NCBI RefSeq assembly: GCF_036242395.1
Contig: NZ_CP108458.1
Span: 496,001 to 560,000, forward strand
Direction of reading: 5' to 3'
Length of the DNA: 64,000 nt
From: Kitasatospora sp. NBC_01266
GTDB taxonomy: Bacteria > Actinomycetota > Actinomycetes > Streptomycetales > Streptomycetaceae
The notes below the pieces were generated by a model. That model was given only the letters and a program-made list of their open reading frames with translations. It was not told the origin of the DNA and made no database searches. Made by a program: the position numbers and the translations under genes. The first letter of the stretch is position 1. Each line of letters begins with the position of its first letter. Below are positions 36,019-44,198 of this stretch, piece by piece.

Positions 36019-38363
36019 CAGGCGCTCCGGTCGGCGTCGGGTTGCGGGTCGCGCTTGGGCAGCCAGCGGCGGTGGACGGGGTCGGCGGGGGCGCGCAGCA
36101 GGTGCAGTCGGGGCGGCACCCGGTCGGCGCGCGGGCCCGGCGGCTTGCGCCGGCCGGCCTGCCAGGGCTGCGGCCAGGGCGCGCCCGGTCCGGTGTAGCC
36201 CTGGTCGGCGGCGGCGTGCAGGGTCCAGAGCGGGTCGTGCAGGTGGGCGCGGCCGACCGCGACCAGGTCGGCCCGCCCGGCCAGCAGGATCGAGTTGGCG
36301 TCGTCGTGGCTGGAGATGGCGCCGACCGCGATGGTCGGGATCCCGGTGGCGTTGCGGATCAGGTCGGCGTACGGGGTCTGGTAGCTGCGTCCGTAGTCGG
36401 GCCGCTGGTGGGCGACCACCTCGCCGGTGGAGACGTCCACCGCGTCCGCCCCGCCGTCGGCCAGCGCGCGGCAGATCCGCACCGCCTCGGCCGACGTGGT
36501 GCCGCCCTCGGCCCAGTCGGTGGCGGAGATCCGCACCAGCAGCGGCTTGGCGGCCGGCCAGGCGGCCCGGACCGCCGCCAGCACCTGGAGCGGGAAGCGC
36601 AGTCGGCAGCCCAGCGTGCCGCCGTACTCGTCCCGGCGCTGGTTGGTCAGCGGGGAGAGGAAGCCGGAGAGCAACTGCCCATGGCCCAGCTGGAGTTCCA
36701 GGACGTCGAAGCCGGCCCGGTGGGCCCGCTCGGTGGCGGCGGCGAAGTCCCTGACGATGGCGTCCAGTTCGGCCCGGTTGGCTTCGCGCGGCCGCGGACT
36801 GTCGGCGTCCCAGGGCAGCGCGGAGGCGGCCAGCGACGGCCAGTCGCCTTCACCGGGGGCCAGCGGGCGGCCGATGCCGTCCGGTCCTGGCCTGGCGGTC
36901 GAGGCGCGGCGGCCCGCATGGGTGAGCTGGATCCCGAGGCGGGTGTCGGGCAGCAGCCGGGCCGCCTCGACGATCCGCCGCCAGGCCCGCTCCTGCTCGT
37001 CGTTCCAGAGCCCCGGGCAGTGCGGGGTGGCCCGGCCCTCGGGGCTGACGGCGGTCATCCCGGCCAGCACCAGCGCCGCGCCGCCGAGCGCCTGCGCGCT
37101 GAACTGGGCGGCCTCGAAGGCGCTCGGCATGCCGTCGACCGCCGTGTAGGTGGCCAGCGGCGGCACCACGATCCGGTTGCGCAGCGGCAGCCGGCCGAGC
37201 TTCAAGGGCCGGAACATCGGCGGGACGCCGCAGTCGGAGCCGAACCAGGAGTCGACCGCCGCGACGAACTCCGGGTCCCGCTCGCGCAGACTCTGGTAGC
37301 CGACCCGGCGGCTGCGGGTGAGCAGGTTGAAGGCGAACTGCGGGGCCGGCTGGCCGGTGTGGCCCCCGATGCCCTCGAACCACTCCAGACTGGCTTGGGC
37401 GGCGCGCTGGGTGGACTCCACCACCGGCTTGCGCTCGGCCTCGTAGGCGCTCAACGCCTGTGGAACAGTGGGGTGTTCGTGCAGGCAGGCGGCGAGCGCC
37501 AGGGCGTCCTCCATGGCCAGCTTGGTGCCCGAGCCGATCGAGAAGTGCGCGGTGTGCGCCGCGTCGCCGAGCAGCACCACATTGCCGTGGCGCCAACTCG
37601 CGTTGCGCACCGTGGTGAAGTTGATCCAGCGCGGGCTGGGTCCGGCGATCAGCCGGTGCCCGTCGAGGTGTTCGGCCAGCAGCCGCTCGCAGCGCCGCAC
37701 GCTGCGCTCGTCGTCGCCGAAGCCGGCCTGCTGCCAGGCCTCCTCCCCCAGCTCCACGATGAAGGTGCTGCGCCGGTCGTCATAGGGGTAGGCGTGCACC
37801 TGCACGATGCCGAAGTCGGTCTGCTCGACGATGAAGGTGAAGGCCTCGAAGACCCGGTCGGTGGCCAGCCACATGTAGCGGCAGCCGCGCTCGTCCAGCC
37901 GCGGGCCGAAGCTCGCGGCAAAGGCCTGCCGGGTGGCCGAGCGGACCCCGTCGGCGGCCACCACCAGGTCGTACTCGGCGGCCAGTTCGGCGGCGGCCGG
38001 CGCCTGGGTGCTGAACCGCAGGTCGACCCCGAGCTCCTCGCAGCGCCGGCGCAGGATGGCCAGCAGCCGCCGGCGCTCCAGGGCGGCGAAGCCGTGGCCG
38101 CCGGAGGTGAGTTGCCGCCCCGCGTAGCGGATGTCGATGTCGCGCCAGCGGGCGAACTCCGCGGACATCGCCCGGAACACCTCCGGGTCGGCCTGGGCGA
38201 TCCCGTCGAGGGTCTCGTCGGAGAAGACCACGCCGAACCCGAAGGTGTCGTCGGGGGCGTTGCGCTCCCACAGGGTGATCTCCCGTTCCGGGGCCAACTG
38301 CTTGGCCAGCGCGGCGAAGTAGAGCCCGCCGGGCCCGCCGCCGATCACGGCTGTCCGGCTCAC
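36018..38363 (-). CDS. Bifunctional salicylyl-CoA 5-hydroxylase / old-yellow-enzyme oxidoreductase
   Basis: A 781-residue fusion. Residues 1-370 are a flavin monooxygenase (GGGPGG at 8-13; GDAAHTAHFSIGSG near 272). Residues 380-730 are an old-yellow-enzyme TIM barrel starting FRPLKLGRLPLRNRIVV. This layout is that of salicylyl-CoA 5-hydroxylase and the related 2-aminobenzoyl-CoA monooxygenase/reductase. With gentisate dioxygenase downstream, 5-hydroxylation of salicylyl-CoA to gentisyl-CoA is the most likely reaction. The GTG start overlaps the ligase stop. The basic proline-rich C-terminal tail (about residues 735-781) looks disordered. Confidence 0.9.
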   Translation of the reverse strand: MSRTAVIGGGPGGLYFAALAKQLAPEREITLWERNAPDDTFGFGVVFSDETLDGIAQADPEVFRAMSAEFARWRDIDIRYAGRQLTSGGHGFAALERRRLLAILRRRCEELGVDLRFSTQAPAAAELAAEYDLVVAADGVRSATRQAFAASFGPRLDERGCRYMWLATDRVFEAFTFIVEQTDFGIVQVHAYPYDDRRSTFIVELGEEAWQQAGFGDDERSVRRCERLLAEHLDGHRLIAGPSPRWINFTTVRNASWRHGNVVLLGDAAHTAHFSIGSGTKLAMEDALALAACLHEHPTVPQALSAYEAERKPVVESTQRAAQASLEWFEGIGGHTGQPAPQFAFNLLTRSRRVGYQSLRERDPEFVAAVDSWFGSDCGVPPMFRPLKLGRLPLRNRIVVPPLATYTAVDGMPSAFEAAQFSAQALGGAALVLAGMTAVSPEGRATPHCPGLWNDEQERAWRRIVEAARLLPDTRLGIQLTHAGRRASTARPGPDGIGRPLAPGEGDWPSLAASALPWDADSPRPREANRAELDAIVRDFAAATERAHRAGFDVLELQLGHGQLLSGFLSPLTNQRRDEYGGTLGCRLRFPLQVLAAVRAAWPAAKPLLVRISATDWAEGGTTSAEAVRICRALADGGADAVDVSTGEVVAHQRPDYGRSYQTPYADLIRNATGIPTIAVGAISSHDDANSILLAGRADLVAVGRAHLHDPLWTLHAAADQGYTGPGAPWPQPWQAGRRKPPGPRADRVPPRLHLLRAPADPVHRRWLPKRDPQPDADRSA

Positions 38364-40408
38364 GACTCCTCCCGGTGGTAGCACTCGGCGTCCTGCGGCC
38401 CGGCCTGGGTGAGCGCGGCCCGCACCTCGTCCGGCCACGGTGCCGAGCCCTTGGCCCGCACGGCGGCGTGCACCACGGTCATCCGCCCGGTGGCGGCGGG
38501 GCCGCTGGGGCCGCGCACCTCGAAGCCGTAGGTCAGCGATGAGCGGCCGACCTTCTCCACCCGCAGTTCGGTGTGCACCGGTTCGCCGAACCAGAGGCGC
38601 TCGCGGTAGTCCGCCTCGAAGCGCACCCGGGGGATGCTGCCGAAGAGTCCGTCCAGCCCGAGCCGGCGCAGCAGCACCGCCTCGGCCGCCTCGACCCAGC
38701 GCTGCACGGCGGAGAAGTGGTAGTGCCCGGCCGCGTCGGTGTCCGACCACTCGACCCGCCGCTCCACCACCACGCTGGGCAGCCGGGCCGCCGCCCAGCG
38801 GCGCAGCTCGGCCCGGTGCAGCTTGCCGCTGGAGGTGCGCGGCAGAGCGGGGACGAACTCGACGGCGCGCGGGTACTTGTAGGGCGCGATGGCCTGCTTC
38901 ACGTGCTGCTGGAGCGCCGCCGCCCGGGCCGGGGAGGCGTCAACTCCCTCGCGCAGCACGACGAAGGCCTTGACCACGGTGCCGCGCCGCTGGTCCGGCG
39001 CGCCGGCCACCGCGCAGTCCAGCACGTCGGGATGGCCGACCAGGGCCTGCTCGACCTCCGGCGCGGCGATGTTGTAGCCGGCCGAGACGATCATGTCGTC
39101 GCTGCGCGCCTGGTACCAGAAGTAGCCGTCCTGGTCCCGCAGGTAGACGTCGCCGGTGATGTTCCACCCGCCGCGCACGTAGTCGGCCTGCCGCTCGTCG
39201 TCCAGGTAGCGGCAGCCGGTCGGGCCCTTGACGGCGAGCAGGCCCGGCTGCCCGTCCGGCACGGGCGCGCCCTGCTCGTCCAGGATCGCCGCCCGGTAGC
39301 CGGGCACCGCGCGGCCGGTGGCGCCGGGGCGGATGTCCTGGTCGGCGGCGGAGATGAAGACGTGCAGCAGCTCGGTGGCACCGATGCCGTCGATCAGGCG
39401 CAGCCCGGTGACCTGCCGGAACTCCTGCCAGACGGCGGCCGGCAGGGCCTCGCCCGCCGAGACGCCGCGCCGCAGTCCGGCCAGCTTGCCGGCCAACCCG
39501 GCGGCCAGGATGGCCCGGTAGGCGGTGGGCGCGGTGAACAGCACGGTGGCGCGGTGCGCGGCGACCAGCTCGGCCAACTCCTCAGCGCCGGCCCGTTCCA
39601 GCAGGAGGCTGGCCGCGCCGACCCGCAGCGGGAAGACCACCAGCCCGCCGAGCCCGAAGGTGAAGCCGAGCGGGGGTGTGCCGGTGAACAGGTCGTCCGG
39701 CTCGGGGCGCACGATGTGCCGGGAGAAGGTGTCGGCGTTGGCCAGCACGTCCCGGTGGAAGTGCAGGGTCGCTTTGGGGCGTCCGGTGGTGCCGGAGGTG
39801 AAGGCGATCAGCGCCACGTCGTCGGCGGCGGTGTCGACGGCGCTGAAGACGCCGTCCTTGGCCGCGCAGCGGGCGGTGAGGTCACTCGGTCCGGCCGCTC
39901 CGTAGCCGAGCACGGTCAGGCCCGGCAGGCGCTCGGCGGCCGACTCCAGGTCGGCGAGGTAGCGGTGGTCGCAGAGCGCGATCGTGGGGCGGCTGATCGC
40001 GCCCAACTCGACCAGCTCACCGGCCCGCAGCAGCGGCATGGTGGTCACGGCCACCCCGCCCGCCTTCAGCACCCCGAGCCAACTGGCGACCAGCCATGGG
40101 TTGTTGGGTCCACGCAACAGCACCCGGTTGCCGGGCAGCAGGCCAAGCTCCTCGGTCAGCAGCTGGGCCACCTGGTTGGCGCGCAGCTGGAGTTCGCCGT
40201 AGCTCCACTGCTGCTCGCCGGGGGTGAGCAGGCAGCGCCGGTCCGGGCCCCAGCGCGCGACCGTCTCGTCGAGCAGCTCGCGGGCACAGTTGAGCCGTTC
40301 CGGATAGCGCAACTCCGGTAATTCGTGGATCAGTTCGGGCCACTGGTCGGCGGCCGGCAGGCGGTCGCGGCAGAACGTGTCGACGTGTCCTGAGGGGGAG
40401 AGCTCCAT
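38360..40408 (-). CDS. Benzoate-CoA ligase family enzyme fused to a 4HBT hotdog thioesterase
   Basis: A 682-residue fusion. Residues 1-540 are an adenylate-forming ligase of the benzoate/2-aminobenzoate-CoA type (TSGTTGRPK near 205; GWNITGDVY; SSGKLHR). Residues 548-680 are a hotdog thioesterase (VEWSDTDAAGHYHF, with Asp in the usual catalytic place). The ligase would make salicylyl-CoA, and the thioesterase would free gentisate from gentisyl-CoA after hydroxylation, so one protein opens and closes the CoA stage. The ATG has GAGGTG six bases upstream. It is preceded by a repeat-rich 180-base leader that should hold the operon promoter. Confidence 0.9.
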   Translation of the reverse strand: MELSPSGHVDTFCRDRLPAADQWPELIHELPELRYPERLNCARELLDETVARWGPDRRCLLTPGEQQWSYGELQLRANQVAQLLTEELGLLPGNRVLLRGPNNPWLVASWLGVLKAGGVAVTTMPLLRAGELVELGAISRPTIALCDHRYLADLESAAERLPGLTVLGYGAAGPSDLTARCAAKDGVFSAVDTAADDVALIAFTSGTTGRPKATLHFHRDVLANADTFSRHIVRPEPDDLFTGTPPLGFTFGLGGLVVFPLRVGAASLLLERAGAEELAELVAAHRATVLFTAPTAYRAILAAGLAGKLAGLRRGVSAGEALPAAVWQEFRQVTGLRLIDGIGATELLHVFISAADQDIRPGATGRAVPGYRAAILDEQGAPVPDGQPGLLAVKGPTGCRYLDDERQADYVRGGWNITGDVYLRDQDGYFWYQARSDDMIVSAGYNIAAPEVEQALVGHPDVLDCAVAGAPDQRRGTVVKAFVVLREGVDASPARAAALQQHVKQAIAPYKYPRAVEFVPALPRTSSGKLHRAELRRWAAARLPSVVVERRVEWSDTDAAGHYHFSAVQRWVEAAEAVLLRRLGLDGLFGSIPRVRFEADYRERLWFGEPVHTELRVEKVGRSSLTYGFEVRGPSGPAATGRMTVVHAAVRAKGSAPWPDEVRAALTQAGPQDAECYHREES

Positions 40409-40440
40409 GGGTGGCACCTCGGCGGGCTCGGCGAAGGCGG

Positions 40441-40520
40441 AGCGGGAACGCGAACGGACGGAACGGACGGAACGGGAACGGGCGGAGCTGGAACGGGCGG
40501 AGCTGGAACGGGCGGAACGC
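40441..40520. repeat. Low-complexity GGAACG / GGGCGGAGCTGGAAC repeat tract
   Basis: Short tandem units include GAACGGACG and two copies of the 15-base GGGCGGAGCTGGAAC, followed by a partial third. The tract lies in the leader of the CoA ligase. A + strand reading frame here encodes only Glu/Arg repeats and is not a gene. Confidence 0.7.
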
Positions 40521-40577
40521 GACCGGGCTGACAGGGCCGACAGGGCGGCGGGGGCGACACGGGGATATCGCGTTTTC

Positions 40578-40591
40578 CTGACGACAGTCAG
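40578..40591. promoter_or_regulatory. CTGAC-GACA-GTCAG palindrome at the head of the catabolic operon
   Basis: Five-base perfect arms overlap the stop codon of the HypX-like gene and lie upstream of the CoA ligase. A -10-like CATACT sits beside it on the - strand. It is a possible binding site for the PaaX-type regulator. Confidence 0.35.
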
Positions 40592-42306
40592 TATGACGCG
40601 ACATCTTGATCGCTAAACCACGCCAAGTGCTCCGGCGTGCCCCGCACCGGCTCCTTGCGCACGAACGCGGCGCGCAGCGCGTGGTACGGCGCCCTGGGGT
40701 CCAGGAAGGTGCGGCGCATCACCGCCAACTCCTCGGCGCGGTAGGCCGCCAACGGCTTGGCCGCCTCGTCGCGCTCGCGCCCGGCCTTCTTCGCCGCGAT
40801 CCGCTCCGCCAACGCGGGCCGATTGGCAAGCAGTTCGGCCAGCCGGGCGACCTCGGAGCCGAACTCCCCGGGCGCCGCCGCGACCACCCGGTCCACCAGG
40901 CCCAGCCGCTGCGCACTGTCCGCCGTCACCGGCAGCGCCTGCCCGGTGAGGCGCTCCGCCACCGCCCGGCCCACCCGGCGCGGCAGGGTGTACGTCCAGT
41001 ACTCCGACCCGTACAGCCCCATCAGCCGGTAGTGCGGGTTGAGCAGCACACCTTCGCGGCACCAGACCTCGTCGGCGGCCAGCGCCAGCATCGCGCCGCC
41101 GGCCGCCGCGTTGCCGCCCAGCGCGGCGACCACCAGCCGGTCGGTGGTGGTGAGGAGCTCGGCGACCAGGTCGTCCATCGCGTTGATGTTCGCCCAGGAC
41201 TCCACGGCCGGATCGGCGGCGCCCTCGATCACGTTGAGGTGGATGCCGTTGGAGAAGAAGTCCCGGCCGCCGCCGAGCACCAGCACCGAGGTCGGACGGG
41301 AGCAGGCGTAGCGGTAGGCGTCCAGCAGCCGCCGGCAGTGCGCGGTGCTCATCGCCCCGCCAGGGAAGGAGAAGCGCAGCAGCCCGACCGGGCCCCGCTC
41401 CCGGTAGTCGAGGTCCGTCCAGGTGCGGCGCCCCTCGGGCAGGCAGAGCGGAGCGGGCACCTCCGGCAGCGCCGGCAGCCGCTCCCCCAGCGCGAGGGTG
41501 GCCGGCAGCTTGACGCCGGCCACCGCCCCCGCGTCCCGGCGCGCCCGCAGCTCGGGCAGCCACACCGCGCCGTCCACCGTGGCCCGGCACACCGCGCCGG
41601 CCCGGGTGGCCAGCAACTCGCCAGGGGCGCCGCGCAGTTCGTCCTCGGCGTGGCCGCCGTGCAACTGCCATCGGGCACCCAGCAGTTCATCCGCCACACC
41701 CGGCTGGGAGTCGGCGGCGCGCAGCTTGCGCAGCACCGTCGCGGTCGGATCGCCGGACCAGTCGATCCGTCGCTCGCCCTGCCGCAGGTACGGGCGGGTG
41801 CGCACGGGGACGTCCCAGCCAGGGCCGTGCTGCGCGCACGGGGTGTGGCTGCCCGAGGCGAAGCGCTCGACGGCGAGCAGCACGGCCCGCGACGCGGCGT
41901 CGGAGAGCTCGTTGCGGTACAGATCGCTCTTGCCGACCGGCGGCACCGGGAACTCGACGTGCGCCCAGACGTCGCCGCCGTCCATCACCTCGTTGGCCTG
42001 GAGCACCGTCACCCCCCAGCGCTCCGCGCCCTCCTGGATCGCCCGGTCGAGCGAGGAGGGCCCCCGGTCGCCCAGCGGGCCCGGGTGCACGATCAGGGTG
42101 GTGTGCGCGGACCAGACGTCCTCGGGCACGGCGGCCTTCAGCATCGGTGCCACGATCAGCTCCGGCGCGTGCCGGCGCACCGTCTCCCGCAGCGCCTGGT
42201 CGCCGGTCACCAGGTGCACGGCCAGGTGGTGCCCGTGATCGCGCAACTCCGCGAAGACGCGCTGGGTCAGGCTGTTGAACGCACTGGCGATCAGTAGGAT
42301 CCGCAT
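40588..42306 (-). CDS. HypX-like protein: formyltransferase plus enoyl-CoA hydratase domains
   Basis: A 572-residue protein matching HypX, the hydrogenase maturation factor. Residues 1-270 resemble a formyl-tetrahydrofolate-using transferase (HPGPLGDRG at 74-82). Residues 290-540 are a crotonase-fold domain (GGGRDFFSNGIHLN; GGNAAAGGAMLALAADEVW; NPHYRLMGLYGSEYWTY). HypX makes carbon monoxide for the iron site of [NiFe]-hydrogenase from a formyl group via formyl-CoA. No hydrogenase or other hyp gene is in the window. GGAGG lies five bases before the ATG. It sits 180 bases upstream of the CoA ligase on the same strand, so it may share the operon's use. Confidence 0.85.
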   Translation of the reverse strand: MRILLIASAFNSLTQRVFAELRDHGHHLAVHLVTGDQALRETVRRHAPELIVAPMLKAAVPEDVWSAHTTLIVHPGPLGDRGPSSLDRAIQEGAERWGVTVLQANEVMDGGDVWAHVEFPVPPVGKSDLYRNELSDAASRAVLLAVERFASGSHTPCAQHGPGWDVPVRTRPYLRQGERRIDWSGDPTATVLRKLRAADSQPGVADELLGARWQLHGGHAEDELRGAPGELLATRAGAVCRATVDGAVWLPELRARRDAGAVAGVKLPATLALGERLPALPEVPAPLCLPEGRRTWTDLDYRERGPVGLLRFSFPGGAMSTAHCRRLLDAYRYACSRPTSVLVLGGGRDFFSNGIHLNVIEGAADPAVESWANINAMDDLVAELLTTTDRLVVAALGGNAAAGGAMLALAADEVWCREGVLLNPHYRLMGLYGSEYWTYTLPRRVGRAVAERLTGQALPVTADSAQRLGLVDRVVAAAPGEFGSEVARLAELLANRPALAERIAAKKAGRERDEAAKPLAAYRAEELAVMRRTFLDPRAPYHALRAAFVRKEPVRGTPEHLAWFSDQDVASY

Positions 42307-42434
42307 CTCGGCCTCCGGCTCTGGGGGTGGCCGTCGACGCCGCTCCGACCGGTGACGATCGTTTCGCAGCTCCCGGCCGCCCCGGTCGGCGAATCGCCGC
42401 CGGCTCACCCGATCAGCGCCACGACCGGGAGGCC

Positions 42435-42478
42435 GCACCGCCGCGACCGGCTCGCCGCACCACCGCGACCAGCTCGCC
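42435..42478. repeat. Two tandem 22-bp repeats
   Basis: Two adjacent copies of GCACC-x-CCGCGACC-x-GCTCGCC differ at two positions. They lie between the divergent HypX-like and maleylpyruvate isomerase family genes. Confidence 0.7.
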
Positions 42479-42489
42479 CCGCAGCAGCC

Positions 42490-42546
42490 GGACCAGCTCC
42501 CATGGGGCGGACCAGTTCCCACGGGCCGGACCAGCGCCCACGGGCT
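42490..42546. repeat. Three tandem 19-bp repeats
   Basis: Three head-to-tail copies of GGACCAG-n-n-CCCA-n-GGG-n-n lie about 60 bases before the maleylpyruvate isomerase family start. With the neighbouring 22-base repeats they fill much of this intergenic region. A protein-binding array or slippage are both possible. Confidence 0.75.
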
Positions 42547-42603
42547 GGCGAGTCCTTTCCAGGGTCTGGACAGTGCGGGCGTCTTGCCGCAGGCTTCGGC
42601 CCC

Positions 42604-43395
42604 ATGAGAGTGCCAACCAAGGTGATCGAGGCCAACCTCGCCACCGCCGAATCCATCGCCCACCTGCTGCGCTCACGCCCCGAACCGGCGGTGCGGATAC
42701 CCGGTGCCACCTGGTCGGTGGGCGAAGCGGCCGCGCACCTCGCGCTCGCCAACCAGCTGATGGCGGCCGTGGCCGGCGGCGAGCGGCGCCCCTACGGTGA
42801 CGGCACCCCGGGCGGCCTGGCCGCCGCCAACGAGGAGTCGCTGGCCGACTACCCCGAACGCGACCCCGTGGTCCTGGCCGACGCGATCGTGGCGCACACC
42901 CGTGCCTTCGCCGCCGCCATCGAGCAGCGCGACGCCACCGAGACCGTGCTGACCCCGATGGGCCCGATGGACCTGGGCACACTGCCCAGCTACCTGCTCA
43001 CCCACCAGCTCGGCCACGGCTACGACCTGGCCCGCGCGCTGCGCCACCCGCACATGATCGACCGCGAGCGCGTCGAACTCTCGCTCCCGTTCCTGCTCAC
43101 CGCGATGCCCCGGGTGGTGGACCGGCGCACCGCCGCCGACCGGCACGCCCGCTACACCGTCGGCCTGCGCGGCGGCCCGCGCTTCGGCGTCGCGCTCGCC
43201 GACGGCGAGGTGACGATCAGTCAGCCGCCCGCACCGGGAGCCGACTGCGTGATCGTCACCGAGCCGGTCACCTTCCTGCTGCTGGCGCTCGGCCGCTGCA
43301 ACCCGGCGGGGGCCATCGCCCGGGGCCGGATCCTGGCCTGGGGGCGCAAGCCCTGGCTGGCGCCCGCCTTCCCGACCTACTTCAAGGCTCCCTGA
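42604..43395 (+). CDS. Mycothiol-type maleylpyruvate isomerase family protein (MDMPI-SCP2)
   Basis: A 263-residue protein with an N-terminal DinB-like mycothiol-dependent domain and a C-terminal SCP2-like domain from about residue 165. Putative metal ligands are H45 and the pair H134/H138 (LLTHQLGH). In the characterised corynebacterial enzyme this fold isomerises maleylpyruvate to fumarylpyruvate with mycothiol. Many paralogues have other or unknown roles, so the function is not certain. It is divergent from the catabolic operon that makes maleylpyruvate, which supports that role. No good ribosome site precedes the ATG. Confidence 0.8.
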   Translation: MRVPTKVIEANLATAESIAHLLRSRPEPAVRIPGATWSVGEAAAHLALANQLMAAVAGGERRPYGDGTPGGLAAANEESLADYPERDPVVLADAIVAHTRAFAAAIEQRDATETVLTPMGPMDLGTLPSYLLTHQLGHGYDLARALRHPHMIDRERVELSLPFLLTAMPRVVDRRTAADRHARYTVGLRGGPRFGVALADGEVTISQPPAPGADCVIVTEPVTFLLLALGRCNPAGAIARGRILAWGRKPWLAPAFPTYFKAP

Positions 43396-43451
43396 GCGGA
43401 GCGGAGCGGCCCGCAGCACCGTCTCGGCTCGCGCCCGAGCCTGCCGCGCCC

Positions 43452-43484
43452 GCCCGCCGGCCCGTTCAGTGCGGGCCGGCGGGC
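43452..43484. terminator. Perfect 13-bp hairpin over the TetR stop codon
   Basis: GCCCGCCGGCCCG pairs exactly with CGGGCCGGCGGGC around TTCAGTG. The loop contains the stop codon of the TetR gene. It separates convergent genes and probably terminates both. Confidence 0.8.
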
Positions 43485-44098
43485 GCCGACCGCCCGACGG
43501 GCCGCTGTCCCGGCTCCTGGAGAGCCCGGTGCAGGGCGGGTCCGAGGTGGCGGACGATTTCATCAGGCGTCATGGACGCCATCGGCTCCAGCCGCAGCAG
43601 GTACCGGGTGGTGATCACACCGGCGAGCTGCGCGCAGCAGGCGGCGGCCCGCCTGCGGGCCGCCGCGCCGCCGAGCCAGGCGGCGATCCGGTCCACGATC
43701 TCACGCTCCACCACCTCCTTGACCAGGGCGGCGAAGGCCTCCTCCTGCGCCGTCCGGCGGAGCATCGCCAGCAGGGTGGGGCCGGCCTGCGGGTCCTCCC
43801 AGACGCCGAGCAGGGAGCGCAGGGCGCGCTGCGGGAAGGTGGCCCGGTCGCCCTTCAGCACCTCGGCGAGCACCTCGGCGGGGTTGGCTGCCAAGGCGAG
43901 GGCGGCGCCGAAGAGGCCCTTCTTGGAGCCGAAGAAGTAGCTGATCAGCGCCAGGTCGACGCCCGCCTCAGCGGCGATCGAGCGCAGCGTGACAGCGTGA
44001 TAGCCCTCGGCCAGGAACCGGCGGCGCGCGATGTCCAGGATGGCGCCGCGGGTGTCCGGGCTGCCTGGTCGACGCCCGCGCGACGCGGGTTTATTCAT
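43466..44098 (-). CDS. TetR-family transcriptional regulator
   Basis: A 210-residue repressor-type protein. The helix-turn-helix covers about residues 15-60 (ILDIARRRFLAEGYHAVTLR, then GVDLALISYFFGSKKGLF). The C-terminal part is the TetR_C_33-like ligand-binding domain (TTRYLLRLEPMASMTPDEIV). The ATG has no strong ribosome site. It is divergent from an MFS exporter 100 bases away, the classic arrangement in which TetR represses the exporter until its substrate binds. Confidence 0.9.
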   Translation of the reverse strand: MNKPASRGRRPGSPDTRGAILDIARRRFLAEGYHAVTLRSIAAEAGVDLALISYFFGSKKGLFGAALALAANPAEVLAEVLKGDRATFPQRALRSLLGVWEDPQAGPTLLAMLRRTAQEEAFAALVKEVVEREIVDRIAAWLGGAAARRRAAACCAQLAGVITTRYLLRLEPMASMTPDEIVRHLGPALHRALQEPGQRPVGRSAPAGPH

Positions 44099-44198
44099 CA
44101 CCGTTGAAATGCTACTCCGGGGACGGCGACGCTGTGCGCAGGTAGTCGAAGCCCCCGTCCTGCCAAGAGCCCGAGCGACCCCGGGAGAGCGAGAACCC

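Noticed and set aside
40377..40616. Short + strand frame encoding Glu/Arg repeats (ERERTERTERERAELER)
   Set aside because: It arises from the GGAACG repeat tract in the leader of the CoA ligase and has no gene-like composition.
40588..42306. A hydrogenase gene cluster suggested by the HypX-like gene
   Set aside because: No hydrogenase subunit or hypA-F gene is present on either side within the window.
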